This document shows, piece after piece, positions 35,310 through 44,407 of a DNA stretch of 64,000 nt. The notes under the pieces are model-generated. The model had not been told where the DNA came from and searched no databases. It saw only the letters and a program-made list of their open reading frames with translations. Origin of the DNA: J089 sp964535735 (lineage in GTDB: Bacteria; Fidelibacterota; Marinisomatia; Marinisomatales; J089); the NCBI GenBank assembly GCA_964535735.1, contig CAZHTM010000006.1, forward strand, positions 16,594-80,593, in the 5' to 3' direction. Each line of letters begins with the position of its first letter. Within the stretch, counting starts at the first letter, position 1. A program made the position numbers and the translations under genes.

Positions 35310-36982
35310 AAAACCAATTTCTGACCGGGATAAATAAATTGCTTATACCGCAGACCATTCCAGCGCCGGATGTAACTGGCTCGCGTATGGTAATCTTCGG
35401 CAATCTGCCCCAGTGTATCACCGCGCTTCACCGTATAAACCACTTTTCGGGTTCCGGGAGGTCCCTGGGAGGTCCCGGAAGCAATCGTAGCTGAACCAGA
35501 CCGAACCGACTGAATGGGAATCGTTAATTTTTGACCAATCTGTATCCGATGTCGATTTTTAATTTTATTCACCGCTGCCAGATCATGGATAGAGACGCGG
35601 TATTTTTTAGAGATGGTCCACAGACTTTCGCCCCGGCGCACCCGGTGAACAATATATTGGGGAGCAAACCGCTGATCGTCAGGCAAGGCATTGTAAGCCT
35701 CCAGAAAAGCGCGGGTAGACCCTTTGGGTATTTTCAGGAAATAAATCCCATCAGCCGGGGTGGCTGATTGTCGTAATTCCGGATTTAAATCCCGCAAGGC
35801 GTTTACCGATATATCACAACACTTGGCTAATACATTGAGATCAGCGCTTTTTTCCAATTCCACTTCATCAAAGGCAAAGGGTTCCACCTCGGGAAGCGTG
35901 AATCCATACTGCTCCGGATTTCGGCAAATGAGGGCCGCTGCCAAAAAATAGGGAATGTAATCCCGGGTTTCTCTGGGAAGGGAACGTAATTGCCAAAAAT
36001 CCCGTGTATTGTGGAGTTGAATTCCGCGACGAACTCGGCCGGCGCCGGAATTGTAAGCGGCCAATGCTAGATACCAGTCATCAAATTCCTCATAAAGGTC
36101 TTTTAAATATTCACAAGCGGCATGGGTGGCCTTCACCGGGTCCCGCCGTTCATCCACATACCAGGTGCGATTCAGCCCGTATTTTTTTCCGGTGGAATAA
36201 ATAAACTGCCACATCCCGGATGCATTGGCACGACTGTAAGCGCGAGGATTCATACCGGATTCAATCAAGGCCAGGAATTCCAACTCTTCCGGCAATTCGT
36301 GTTCTTTCAAAATCGTTTGGACGAGGTCCCGATATCGCATGTATCGCGTAAGCCAGATATCAAATTCATTCCGCCGTTTGGTCTGGAAAAATTCAATGAA
36401 TTGGTCTACCCTGGCATTGCGTACCAAGGGAATATGCCCTTCTCTATCATCGACCACTGTATATTTTGACTCCCCTAACTCCACCTCCAGGGGTGTCACC
36501 CATTCGGAAACTTCCGTTCGCAATTGATCGGCTGTAATGGGAACATCCGACGACGTTAGGGTTTGTAGTTTGGTGGTATACACCTCCACCAGTGTGGTTT
36601 CAAACCGTGAAAATTCCTCTTCCTGATCGGGAGTCATTTCACCGGTTTGATCCGCTTCGGCCAAGAGATCGAAAATCCGATCCAGAATATAGACCACTTC
36701 TAAAGTATCATTATGGGTATCGGCGATCAAAGCATCGGTGAGGTAGACTTTCACATCTCGTAAGAGTTGTGGTAAACGGTCAGCCGGCTGAGGATAGTCA
36801 GGAAGTGCAATGTCGGATCCATTGTCATCCAGTGGAAAGATCGGTTCCAGAACTTTCCGTAGTTCCAGACTATCTTCATCTTCATGTAGTGGTGACAGGG
36901 CGCTTGTGTCCAGATCGGCTTGCGCCATACCCAGAGACCACAGGAGTGCCAGGGATAGAAATTCGGATAAATGCCTTTGCAT
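35291..36982 (-). CDS. MltD-like lytic transglycosylase with two LysM domains
   Basis: This 563-residue exported peptidoglycan enzyme has an N-terminal signal peptide (cleavage near AQA-DL, residue 22) and a 150-residue helical region of unknown role. An SLT domain with catalytic Glu241 (LALIESGMNPRAYS) and YLALAAYNSGAGRVRRGIQ follows. Two LysM peptidoglycan-binding modules lie at about 445-492 (VRRGESLWTISKKY) and 515-560 (VKRGDTLGQIAEDY). It cleaves the glycan strand with 1,6-anhydro ring formation. A good promoter lies just upstream, so it probably heads the operon running to nadK. Confidence 0.93.
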   Translation of the reverse strand: MQRHLSEFLSLALLWSLGMAQADLDTSALSPLHEDEDSLELRKVLEPIFPLDDNGSDIALPDYPQPADRLPQLLRDVKVYLTDALIADTHNDTLEVVYILDRIFDLLAEADQTGEMTPDQEEEFSRFETTLVEVYTTKLQTLTSSDVPITADQLRTEVSEWVTPLEVELGESKYTVVDDREGHIPLVRNARVDQFIEFFQTKRRNEFDIWLTRYMRYRDLVQTILKEHELPEELEFLALIESGMNPRAYSRANASGMWQFIYSTGKKYGLNRTWYVDERRDPVKATHAACEYLKDLYEEFDDWYLALAAYNSGAGRVRRGIQLHNTRDFWQLRSLPRETRDYIPYFLAAALICRNPEQYGFTLPEVEPFAFDEVELEKSADLNVLAKCCDISVNALRDLNPELRQSATPADGIYFLKIPKGSTRAFLEAYNALPDDQRFAPQYIVHRVRRGESLWTISKKYRVSIHDLAAVNKIKNRHRIQIGQKLTIPIQSVRSGSATIASGTSQGPPGTRKVVYTVKRGDTLGQIAEDYHTRASYIRRWNGLRYKQFIYPGQKLVLWVPSS

Positions 36983-37012
36983 ACGATACTTATTGCGATT
37001 TTGCCCGGCGAA

Positions 37013-37040
37013 ATTAGAGGAGACCGATTGCCCTAGTCAA
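37013..37040 (-). promoter_or_regulatory. Probable promoter of the transglycosylase-sppA-HU operon
   Basis: On the minus strand TTGACT (37040-37035) and TCTAAT (37018-37013) are 16 bases apart. The transcript would start near 37006, 24 bases before the ATG. It lies in the 70-base gap after rfaE2 and uses the same -35 hexamer as the nuo promoter. Confidence 0.5.
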
Positions 37041-37052
37041 GGGAATTCGCCC

Positions 37053-37517
37053 TCATAACCGGCTTATTTTTTTCACAAGCGCTGTGGTGCTTTGCCCTGG
37101 AACCAAGGGGATAATTTCCACACGTCCGCCCCAGGACTGAACCTCTCGGGCACCCACAATATTCTCCGATGCGTAATCGCCGCCTTTCACCAGAATCTTA
37201 GGTTTTAATAGTTGAATCAGTTTCAAAGGTGTCGGTTCATCAAAGATAATCACCAGGTCTACGCTCCTTAGCGCTTCCAGAATAACGGCCCGATCTTCCG
37301 CAGTTTGAATGGGTCGGTGAGGTCCTTTTAATTCAGTTACGGAACGATCGCTATTCAGCCCCACTACCAACTGGTCTCCGAACCCACGGGCTGCCTTCAA
37401 CAATTCCACGTGGCCTCGATGGAGGACGTCAAAACAGCCATTGGTAAAAACTACTGTTTGGCCAGCCTGTTTCCAGGCCGCCACCTGCTTCTGTCCTGCG
37501 TTAGCCGAGAGAATCAT
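37053..37517 (-). CDS. rfaE2: D-glycero-beta-D-manno-heptose 1-phosphate adenylyltransferase
   Basis: This 154-residue nucleotidyltransferase of the RfaE domain II type activates heptose 1-phosphate to ADP-heptose for the lipopolysaccharide core. The HxGH-type motif is in TNGCFDVLHRGHVELLKAAR. VVGLNSDRSV, ILVKGGDYASENIVGA and a C-terminal QSTTALVKKI region match the family. The kinase domain (RfaE1) is not fused and not in the window. It overlaps the DUF2851 gene by 17 bases. Confidence 0.93.
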   Translation of the reverse strand: MILSANAGQKQVAAWKQAGQTVVFTNGCFDVLHRGHVELLKAARGFGDQLVVGLNSDRSVTELKGPHRPIQTAEDRAVILEALRSVDLVIIFDEPTPLKLIQLLKPKILVKGGDYASENIVGAREVQSWGGRVEIIPLVPGQSTTALVKKISRL

Positions 37518-38577
37518 GAGCGTAAAGATTTAAGGGACACGAATCGCAACTCTTTTGTGAACAATAATGTCGCACCAGAGAAAGGCCCCCCTGTAATACG
37601 GGAAATATTCGTAAACGGCCATCCTCTCCCCAGCGACGGCGGAGACACCCATAGGTTGAGGAAACGATTAGCGCCTCCCAGGCCTGCTTCGCCTGATCAT
37701 ACCGATCCCAGTCGGTGGTAGCCAATGCTTGGGCCGCCACCCAGGGTAACCAGCAATTACCCATCAATTCAATGCTTAGATTCGAAGCCTGGGGCAAGGA
37801 ACATTGACGCCTCAATTCAGGGATGGATGGAGGTGATTCTTCTTGCGATAACCAGGCAATCGTCCGAGCCAGAAAAAATAAATGCGGATAGCGCCGTTCC
37901 GGCCAAGCCGCCGGACGGATGGATCGATGATGCCAACGTAACCCCATCTTCTCTACTTGCGCTGCAACCGCTTCGGCCGAGCCCCACGCCAAAACTGTGG
38001 TCCAGGATAACCGCTCTCCCAACTGTTGAAACAAATCCTCGTTCCCACCTTGACCCAAAATGCGGAGACATCGTCGCCACAGCATATCGGGATCTGGTGT
38101 TTCCAGGAAAGTCGTGAGAAAGGTCATCCACCGTTTCGCTCCCATCCGACGAAGGGTTCGTTCCCATACCGGTGATTCAGAAGAGACGGGGCAACCACGG
38201 GATACGGTTCGTGGATAGATTATCACTGTTGGAAGATCAGGGAATCGATTGGTTAAACGCGACACCACATGAAGAATGACCTGGTCGTATCGCGGGTCTC
38301 GGTCATGACCATGGGTGTACCAATCACGGGCGCGAAGATGACATTCCACGGCACCTTGATACATGTCCCCTCCGATATACAAGTGAGCATCCAGTATATC
38401 GGGACCTTCATTACGATTTCGGCGACCAGGATACAGGACCATTACAGGATCGCCCTCAGTAGTGTAGAGAAGGGTTCCCGAAGGCAGGTTCATCCAGTAG
38501 TCCACCAGGCTCTGCTCCGGTTTCGGGATTGCCTCCCGAATAAAATCGGTGCTACGTTCAGGTGCGACGGGCCACAT
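37501..38577 (-). CDS. DUF2851 family protein
   Basis: This 358-residue protein matches the DUF2851 pattern. An N-terminal block has RNRNEGPDILDAHLYIGG, then GAVECHLRARDWYTHGHD and YDQVILHVV. A central region of unclear fold follows, with a C-terminal RHYCSQKSCDSCPL cluster of cysteines. The GPD...ExH arrangement recalls the acidic active-site spacing of PD-(D/E)xK nuclease folds, but I have no proof of activity. The family is widespread in Bacteroidota and relatives. It lies between plsC and rfaE2 with overlaps at both ends. Function unknown. Confidence 0.8.
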   Translation of the reverse strand: MWPVAPERSTDFIREAIPKPEQSLVDYWMNLPSGTLLYTTEGDPVMVLYPGRRNRNEGPDILDAHLYIGGDMYQGAVECHLRARDWYTHGHDRDPRYDQVILHVVSRLTNRFPDLPTVIIYPRTVSRGCPVSSESPVWERTLRRMGAKRWMTFLTTFLETPDPDMLWRRCLRILGQGGNEDLFQQLGERLSWTTVLAWGSAEAVAAQVEKMGLRWHHRSIRPAAWPERRYPHLFFLARTIAWLSQEESPPSIPELRRQCSLPQASNLSIELMGNCWLPWVAAQALATTDWDRYDQAKQAWEALIVSSTYGCLRRRWGEDGRLRIFPVLQGGLSLVRHYCSQKSCDSCPLNLYAHDSLG

Positions 38578-39286
38578 CGTTTTCCCAAGCTGTTTTTAAT
38601 TCTATTACTGCTTGCCGGACCCGTTCTGCAAAAGGTTTCCGGTCCTGGAGAGTAAGCCCCGTCGTCTCAATAGGTGACCCAATCCGTAATTCCACTTGTG
38701 CTGGAGTGAGCGACCAACTTCCTTTGGTGACCACTTGCGCTGTTCCGCAGACAGCCACTGGAACAACTGGCATGTTCATTTCCATGGCCAAAATCAGCCC
38801 GCCCCGTTTGAATTCATGAATTTTCCCATCCAAGGAACGAGTACCTTCTGGAAATACCAGGACGGAACGGGGATTTTTCCGAAGACTTTCCTTGGCCTTG
38901 TTAAGAGCCGTGATGGCCCGATCATGGTTCCGGCGATCCACAAAAACGTGACGTGCCATAATCATGGCCCAGCCAAAAAAAGGAATTTTCCGTAATTCAA
39001 TCTTTGAAATAGGTGCCATTTGATAGGGCAATCCTGCAAAAACCAGGGGGATATCAAAAGCCGATTCATGGTTGGCCGCAAATACATAATGTCCTTTCGG
39101 ATCCAAATGTTCTAATCCTCTTACTGTATAGCGTACGCCGGACACCGCCAAAATAATCCGTGACCATATCCAGGCAATCCAACGGAATACGCGTCCTTTC
39201 CATTCAAATAGGGAAAGCACCATACCGATGATGCTCAGGACCAACGTCCAAACCACCAAATTAAGGAGGACCCAGATCAGTCTCAT
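38558..39286 (-). CDS. plsC: 1-Acyl-sn-glycerol-3-phosphate acyltransferase (PlsC family)
   Basis: This 242-residue membrane-associated acyltransferase makes phosphatidic acid from lysophosphatidic acid. The catalytic HX4D motif is His73-Asp78 in AANHESAFDIP, and the substrate-binding motif is FPEGTRSLDG. Two hydrophobic segments lie at the N-terminus (residues 3-25 and 33-50). It overlaps serS by 4 bases and the DUF2851 gene by 20. Confidence 0.93.
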   Translation of the reverse strand: MRLIWVLLNLVVWTLVLSIIGMVLSLFEWKGRVFRWIAWIWSRIILAVSGVRYTVRGLEHLDPKGHYVFAANHESAFDIPLVFAGLPYQMAPISKIELRKIPFFGWAMIMARHVFVDRRNHDRAITALNKAKESLRKNPRSVLVFPEGTRSLDGKIHEFKRGGLILAMEMNMPVVPVAVCGTAQVVTKGSWSLTPAQVELRIGSPIETTGLTLQDRKPFAERVRQAVIELKTAWENDVARRT

Positions 39287-40554
39287 GGCGTCAATAAAGA
39301 TGTCCCTAAATAGGGTTGCAAAATCTCCGGAACCCGGACTCGTCCTTCCGGCGTCTGGTAAGTTTCCAATAAAGCCACTAGCAGTCGCGGAGTGGCCACC
39401 CCGGACCCATTGAGGGTGTGAACGAAATCCACTTTACGATCGTCAGTCCGTCGGTACCGAATCCGGCCTCTCCGGGCCTGAAATGCCTCAAAATTACTGC
39501 AGGAGGAAACTTCCAGCCATTGCTGTTCGCCCGGCGCCCAAACTTCCAGGTCGTAGCATTTCGCCGCCGAAAAACTGAGATCCCCCGTGGATAATGCCAC
39601 TACCCTGTAATGGAGACCTAACGCTTGCAAAATGGCTTCCGCCTGAGTCGTGAGTGATTCCAATTCCTGATAGGAAGAATCTGGAGTAACAAATTTTACC
39701 AATTCCACCTTATTGAATTGGTGGAGTCGAAGGAATCCCCGCGTATCTTTTCCATATGATCCCGCTTCCCGTCGAAAACAAGCGGAATAAGCTACATAAT
39801 ACCGGGGTAAATCGCTTTCGTCCAGAATTTCATCACGGTGGATATTGGTCACGGGCACTTCTGCCGTGGGAATCAGATAAACCTCGTCCCGTTCCACCAG
39901 ATACATATCGTCAGCGAATTTAGGCAATTGACCCGTGGTTTCCATGGATTCGGGACGGGTAACAAAGGGGGGAAATATTTCTGTAAATCCATAATGTTTT
40001 ACATGATAATCCAGCATAAAATTGATTAATCCCCGTTCCAATCGGGCGCCCATGCCAGTGTACAGGGGAAATCCGGAACCTGAAATTTTCGATCCCCGTG
40101 CAAAATCGAACAAGCCCAGATCCGTACCCAGATCCAGATGATTCCGGGGCGTAAACTCAAATTCAGGTGGCGCTCCCCAGGTACGAACAACCACATTGTC
40201 TTGTTCTGACGCACCCCGGGGCACGGAGTCATGGGGAAGGTTCGGCGTAGCCATGAGCAACGCTTTGAGCTCTTGTCCCAGCGTACCTTCTTTTTGTTCC
40301 AAATCTTTGATCCGGCTCACCACCGTCTGCATGGCGTCAATAGCCGCCTGAGTATCCCGCCCTTCCCGCTTAGCTATTCCGATCGCCTGGGAAGCTCGGT
40401 TACGCTCCGCCCGAAGATCATTGAGCTCGGAAATCAGCGCCCGATGTTTTCCATCCATCGCCAAAATACGGTCCAAACTGTCCGTATCTCCTTTGGCCGC
40501 CAACCCCTCCCGGACGCGGTCCGGATTCGTCCGAATTAAATTCAAATCTAACAC
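39283..40554 (-). CDS. serS: Seryl-tRNA synthetase
   Basis: This 423-residue class II synthetase has an N-terminal tRNA-binding coiled coil (about residues 30-100). Motif 2 is in FRREAGSYGKDTRGFLRLHQ, the serine-binding segment in LIPTAEVPVTN, and motif 3 in LNGSGVATPRLLVALLE. The start codon is GTG with a good AGGAAG ribosome binding site 5 bases away; the encoded MLDLNLIRTNPDRVREGL fits the family. A 64-base gap without a clear hairpin separates it from the methyltransferase gene. Confidence 0.97.
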   Translation of the reverse strand: MLDLNLIRTNPDRVREGLAAKGDTDSLDRILAMDGKHRALISELNDLRAERNRASQAIGIAKREGRDTQAAIDAMQTVVSRIKDLEQKEGTLGQELKALLMATPNLPHDSVPRGASEQDNVVVRTWGAPPEFEFTPRNHLDLGTDLGLFDFARGSKISGSGFPLYTGMGARLERGLINFMLDYHVKHYGFTEIFPPFVTRPESMETTGQLPKFADDMYLVERDEVYLIPTAEVPVTNIHRDEILDESDLPRYYVAYSACFRREAGSYGKDTRGFLRLHQFNKVELVKFVTPDSSYQELESLTTQAEAILQALGLHYRVVALSTGDLSFSAAKCYDLEVWAPGEQQWLEVSSCSNFEAFQARRGRIRYRRTDDRKVDFVHTLNGSGVATPRLLVALLETYQTPEGRVRVPEILQPYLGTSLLTP

Positions 40555-40618
40555 AATAACTTCCTATTCAAATGTAGCAGGAAAACTATTGCCCTTTACC
40601 CCGGTTTTACAACACGTT

Positions 40619-41206
40619 CTATCGGGAAGACCGAAGGAAATAATAGCCTAATTGCACGCCCAAAATAGTTCGGTGAAATTGAAAAGCCTTTAACTGAAAT
40701 CCTAATCCACGAAAAATGCGCCGCCAATCGTCATGGGAGGCATTGGCATGGGGATGGTGACGAAATTCCAGATTCAATAGATTATCAACCCAGAATGTCC
40801 ACCGTCGATTCCAGCTGCTGGAAATCACATCCTCCACGATAATGACGTACCGTGCTACCCGCCGTGCCTCTAAGAGTAAGGTCAGAGGCTTGGACGTGTG
40901 GTGCAGAACAGTGATGAACAGTGCCGTTTCAACCGATTGGTCAGCTAAGGGAATGGATTTTCCGTCAAAAAGAAGTGGTCGGATTCCGGGATAGAGTGAC
41001 CAGTCCTTCACATCCAATGGAATAACATCTTGTGACGCTTGTAAAATTCGAGATATGGCGCCTGACCCACATCCGATATCTAAAACCCGACTATTAGGAT
41101 GAAGCCAAGTCCAAAGAGGTTTAAGTCGGATTCCTGCCCGAAGGTCTTCTATAGATCCCAGTGCGGTCTGAGCCCACACTAGGGGCAACCGGGTCAGGGA
41201 GACCAT
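40619..41206 (-). CDS. Class I SAM-dependent methyltransferase
   Basis: This 195-residue protein has the SAM-binding motif I VLDIGCGSGAISRIL and a motif resembling YVIIVEDVI later in the fold. It is a Methyltransf_11-like domain. Its start lies 5 bases after the sugar transferase gene, so it belongs to the polysaccharide locus and may methylate a sugar or lipid carrier intermediate. The substrate cannot be read from the sequence. Confidence 0.8.
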   Translation of the reverse strand: MVSLTRLPLVWAQTALGSIEDLRAGIRLKPLWTWLHPNSRVLDIGCGSGAISRILQASQDVIPLDVKDWSLYPGIRPLLFDGKSIPLADQSVETALFITVLHHTSKPLTLLLEARRVARYVIIVEDVISSSWNRRWTFWVDNLLNLEFRHHPHANASHDDWRRIFRGLGFQLKAFQFHRTILGVQLGYYFLRSSR

Positions 41207-41211
41207 GGAAT

Positions 41212-42615
41212 TTACCGGCCCTTACCAGTAACCATTACCCAAATAGTGCTAAGAATGATTTTTATATCCAGATTAAAACTCAAATTTTCTATATAATAAA
41301 AATCATACTTGAGTTTTTGACGCACATCAGTGATATCTCGATCATAAGGATGCTTGATCTGGGCCCATCCTGTGATTCCAGGACGTACGCGCAACCGACG
41401 GGTGTAAAAGGGAAACTCGCCCATCAATTTTTCCACAAAATAGGGTCGTTCTGGGCGGGGACCTACCAGACTCATGTCCCCCTTAATCACATTCCATAAT
41501 TGGGGCAATTCATCTAGCCGGAAGCGTCGTAGCCAGCGTCCGACCGAGGTAATGCGCGGATCGTCCTCGTCGGACCACACCGGTCCCGTTTGTTTTTCCG
41601 CATCCACAATCATAGATCGAAATTTGATAATTGTAAACGGGGAACCATTCCGTCCCAGTCGCACTTGTCGATAAAACACAGGACCGGGAGAAGTCCATTT
41701 AATGGCTAGAGCAATCACCGCCCATAAAGGTATTGAAAGAATAAAGAGTGGCACAACCAGAAGGAGATCAAAAAGACGTTTGAACACTTTCAAATACCAG
41801 GATTCCAGATTCATATTAATCTGTAACAGGGGCAAGCCCACAATCTGCTCGGTTCGGGCCAGACCGCTAATGACATCGTAAAGGCCGGGTACGATTTTCA
41901 CTGTCACCGGGATGCCATTTATTCCCGCAATAACATTCATTAACCGTTCAGGATCCGGTTTATCCAACGCCAACACAATATCGGATATTTGATGTTGGGA
42001 AATGATCTGCTGCAAGTTTTCTTCCGTTCCCAAAACAGGCAATGGGTGTTCTGGTTCAGGGTTAGGGTCGTCCGTCGCCCGAATATATCCCACCAGGTCG
42101 TATCCCCGTTGCACATGTTGATCCAAGACAGACGCGGCTTGGATCCCTCGGGGATTCAGTCCGAAAATGGCGGATTTTTCCCGCCCAATACCCCGCTTGA
42201 GCAATAGTTTTTGCCCCGTTCGGGTGATCATTCGAAAACTAAGAACGCCCAGATTAAATATTATCCAGTATCGAAATAAATCCTGTGGCGTAAACGGAAG
42301 CGTCACGAGGGTTAAGGCCTGAACCAAAATGGTTAGGGATATCAATGTAAACGACAGTTTAACGATGGTCTCAAATTCGATAATCCGTGAAGTTGTAAAT
42401 TCTCCCCGGTACAGGTTGGCTATTAAAAAGGAAAAAATCCATACCCCTTCCATACCAATAAACCACGATACAGGAGACGCGGCAGATTCCATCAATGGAC
42501 CCATCAGCATCATCCGGAAAGCCATCCATCCAGCCAATACATCCAGAGCTAAAATGACCCAGCCTGAGATCCATTTCGGGAATCGTGTGTTGATATTGGG
42601 AATGTATTCTGTCAT
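41212..42615 (-). CDS. Initiating polyprenyl-phosphate sugar transferase (WbaP/WcaJ type)
   Basis: This 467-residue membrane protein has about four N-terminal helices and a cytoplasmic Rossmann-like domain (residues 135-260). A reentrant helix and catalytic bacterial sugar transferase domain follow, with GPVFYRQVRLGRNG, FTIIKFRSM, RFRLDELPQLWNVIKGDMS and LVGPRPERPYF. It transfers a sugar 1-phosphate from UDP-sugar to undecaprenyl phosphate to start repeat-unit assembly. The ATG at 42615 is preferred to a TTG eight codons upstream. It diverges from the Wzi-like gene. Confidence 0.92.
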   Translation of the reverse strand: MTEYIPNINTRFPKWISGWVILALDVLAGWMAFRMMLMGPLMESAASPVSWFIGMEGVWIFSFLIANLYRGEFTTSRIIEFETIVKLSFTLISLTILVQALTLVTLPFTPQDLFRYWIIFNLGVLSFRMITRTGQKLLLKRGIGREKSAIFGLNPRGIQAASVLDQHVQRGYDLVGYIRATDDPNPEPEHPLPVLGTEENLQQIISQHQISDIVLALDKPDPERLMNVIAGINGIPVTVKIVPGLYDVISGLARTEQIVGLPLLQINMNLESWYLKVFKRLFDLLLVVPLFILSIPLWAVIALAIKWTSPGPVFYRQVRLGRNGSPFTIIKFRSMIVDAEKQTGPVWSDEDDPRITSVGRWLRRFRLDELPQLWNVIKGDMSLVGPRPERPYFVEKLMGEFPFYTRRLRVRPGITGWAQIKHPYDRDITDVRQKLKYDFYYIENLSFNLDIKIILSTIWVMVTGKGR

Positions 42616-42838
42616 AGACGGACAGGACAGAATACACAAGAATGCACCAAACGATCAGTGCGGTGGGTCACGAAAGAATGACCGCTAACTCGATTTTGCA
42701 TAGAATGTCCTTATTTACTGTGGATGCAAAAAACTGTTAGCGATCTTGTGCGGCAGGCTCCTTTATTTTGTTATAAATTTAGTGACCACTTTAACAAGAA
42801 GCAAGCAACTCACAATTAACGATCCAGTGTCCTCATCC
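42616..42838. other. Divergent intergenic region, sugar transferase / Wzi-like gene
   Basis: These 223 bases separate two divergent starts. A TATAAA (42772-42777) could be a -10 element for the plus-strand gene, but the nearest -35-like TTGTGC is 20 bases away, which is too far. No RNA gene, repeat array or strong hairpin is seen. Confidence 0.3.
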
Positions 42839-44407
42839 ATGGCCATCCACAGGCTGATTCGATTCAGTTCGATACTCACTCTGTGCGCGCATTTAACCGG
42901 CCAGGTGCTTCCGGTTTCCATGAATCATCAGGCCACAACCCTGATGGATTATGAAATCATCACCGGACGGTTGCCGTTGGAGGTGTATACCCGCCAGCCC
43001 TACACCTATTCCACGGTGTACTCGGTTGCTCCAAACCCGGACCTACCTCGTGGGGAACGTCAATTGCTCCGGCGCTACCGGACCGAGTTTCAACTCCGAT
43101 CGAATCCCGGGCTATCCCTCCTCAACGTTCATGCAACCGACCAAACCACCTCCCAACCGTTGGAACCACATCTCTTGACGTACACCGATTCCCTCCTGGC
43201 CTTGTTTGTCGAATGGCGGGAACAGGAATCCTATTCCGGCATCACCCACCGCTTCTTAGGCCATGACCAGATCCGTTTAGCCGGTCGTCTTGGGCCCCGG
43301 TTGTCCATCTTTAGCCAATTCTCGTTACACAGACTTTCAGGGCCGGATCCCCTCCCCTCCTCGCTCTCCGCCTACCGGAATCAATCCGTTCGTTATCATC
43401 AGGAAATCAATCACCATATCTGGTATCAGGCCCAGGGATCCCTGGTGTATTCCGGTGACTATGTGGAATTATCAGCCAATCAACTGCCTCTTGTTTGGGG
43501 GCCCGGCCATTCCACGTCTCCCTTGTTATCGGGAACGGCCGCACCCTTTCCCTATTTCCAATTGTCCATTCCATACGGCGCCATCCGTTTGGATTACATC
43601 CATGGATTTCTGGGAGCGACGGACGGTAATACCCTGCACACGGTGCGGGAAAAATATCCAAAATACCTGGCGGGGCAACGGTTTCAATGGAGGGTCAATC
43701 CCCATACGGTCCTGGCCTTTTCCGAAATGGTGGTCTACGGCCGCCGGCCACCAGAAGGGGCCTATGGGATACCGGTAACTTTATTTTGGGCTCAGGAACA
43801 CAACCTGGGGGATCGGGATAACCTACTGATGTCCCTGGATATCACCCATCGCACAACCCGCCACGCACTCTGGTATGCTTCGTTGCTGTGGGATGAATTG
43901 CAATGGCTGAATATTTTCAAACCGTGGTGGGGCAATAAATTTGTATTCCAGGCCGGGTGGGAAAAAGCACTCATGGTCCGCCAGTATCCTATGATTCTCT
44001 ATTCGGAAATCACCCTCAGTCGCCCCTGGACGTACACCCATAAAGATTCCATCAACACGTATGCCCATTTAAACCGGCCCCTTGGTTTTCCCTGGGGTCC
44101 CAGCGCTCTGTATTTGGTCATGGGAATTCGGGGGTGGGTTTCGGAGCGTCACTTTGTTCACCTGGGCGTGGGGTATGTGTTGAAAGGTACCGGACAGGGT
44201 ACGGACGTCACGGATAACTATCAAACCCGTGATCCCGCCCTGGACGAAAATACGCCCTTAATTTTGGGTACGAAAAAAGAAGGGATACTGGCTCGCTGGA
44301 CCGGAAAAGTGACGCTGAATCCCTGTTGGGAATTTCAATACACCATCGCGTCTGATGGGCTCCGTAATGAAAATTCGGCTTCCGCCTCTATGGTTTTCTC
44401 ATGGTAA
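42839..44407 (+). CDS. Wzi-like capsule assembly outer membrane protein
   Basis: This 522-residue protein has a signal peptide (MAIHRLIRFSSILTLCAHLT) and alternating aromatic strands typical of a large beta-barrel. It ends MVFSW, an outer membrane protein C-terminal signature. The segment LPLVWGPGHSTSPLLSGTAA resembles the WGPG...LLS motif of capsule assembly Wzi family proteins, which anchor surface polysaccharide. The start at 42839 is chosen because it puts the signal peptide first; an upstream ATG would add 31 residues. It is the only plus-strand gene of the locus. A spot count (43501-43560) gives 60% GC, and its end overlaps the convergent sulfotransferase gene by 20 bases. Confidence 0.75.
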   Translation: MAIHRLIRFSSILTLCAHLTGQVLPVSMNHQATTLMDYEIITGRLPLEVYTRQPYTYSTVYSVAPNPDLPRGERQLLRRYRTEFQLRSNPGLSLLNVHATDQTTSQPLEPHLLTYTDSLLALFVEWREQESYSGITHRFLGHDQIRLAGRLGPRLSIFSQFSLHRLSGPDPLPSSLSAYRNQSVRYHQEINHHIWYQAQGSLVYSGDYVELSANQLPLVWGPGHSTSPLLSGTAAPFPYFQLSIPYGAIRLDYIHGFLGATDGNTLHTVREKYPKYLAGQRFQWRVNPHTVLAFSEMVVYGRRPPEGAYGIPVTLFWAQEHNLGDRDNLLMSLDITHRTTRHALWYASLLWDELQWLNIFKPWWGNKFVFQAGWEKALMVRQYPMILYSEITLSRPWTYTHKDSINTYAHLNRPLGFPWGPSALYLVMGIRGWVSERHFVHLGVGYVLKGTGQGTDVTDNYQTRDPALDENTPLILGTKKEGILARWTGKVTLNPCWEFQYTIASDGLRNENSASASMVFSW

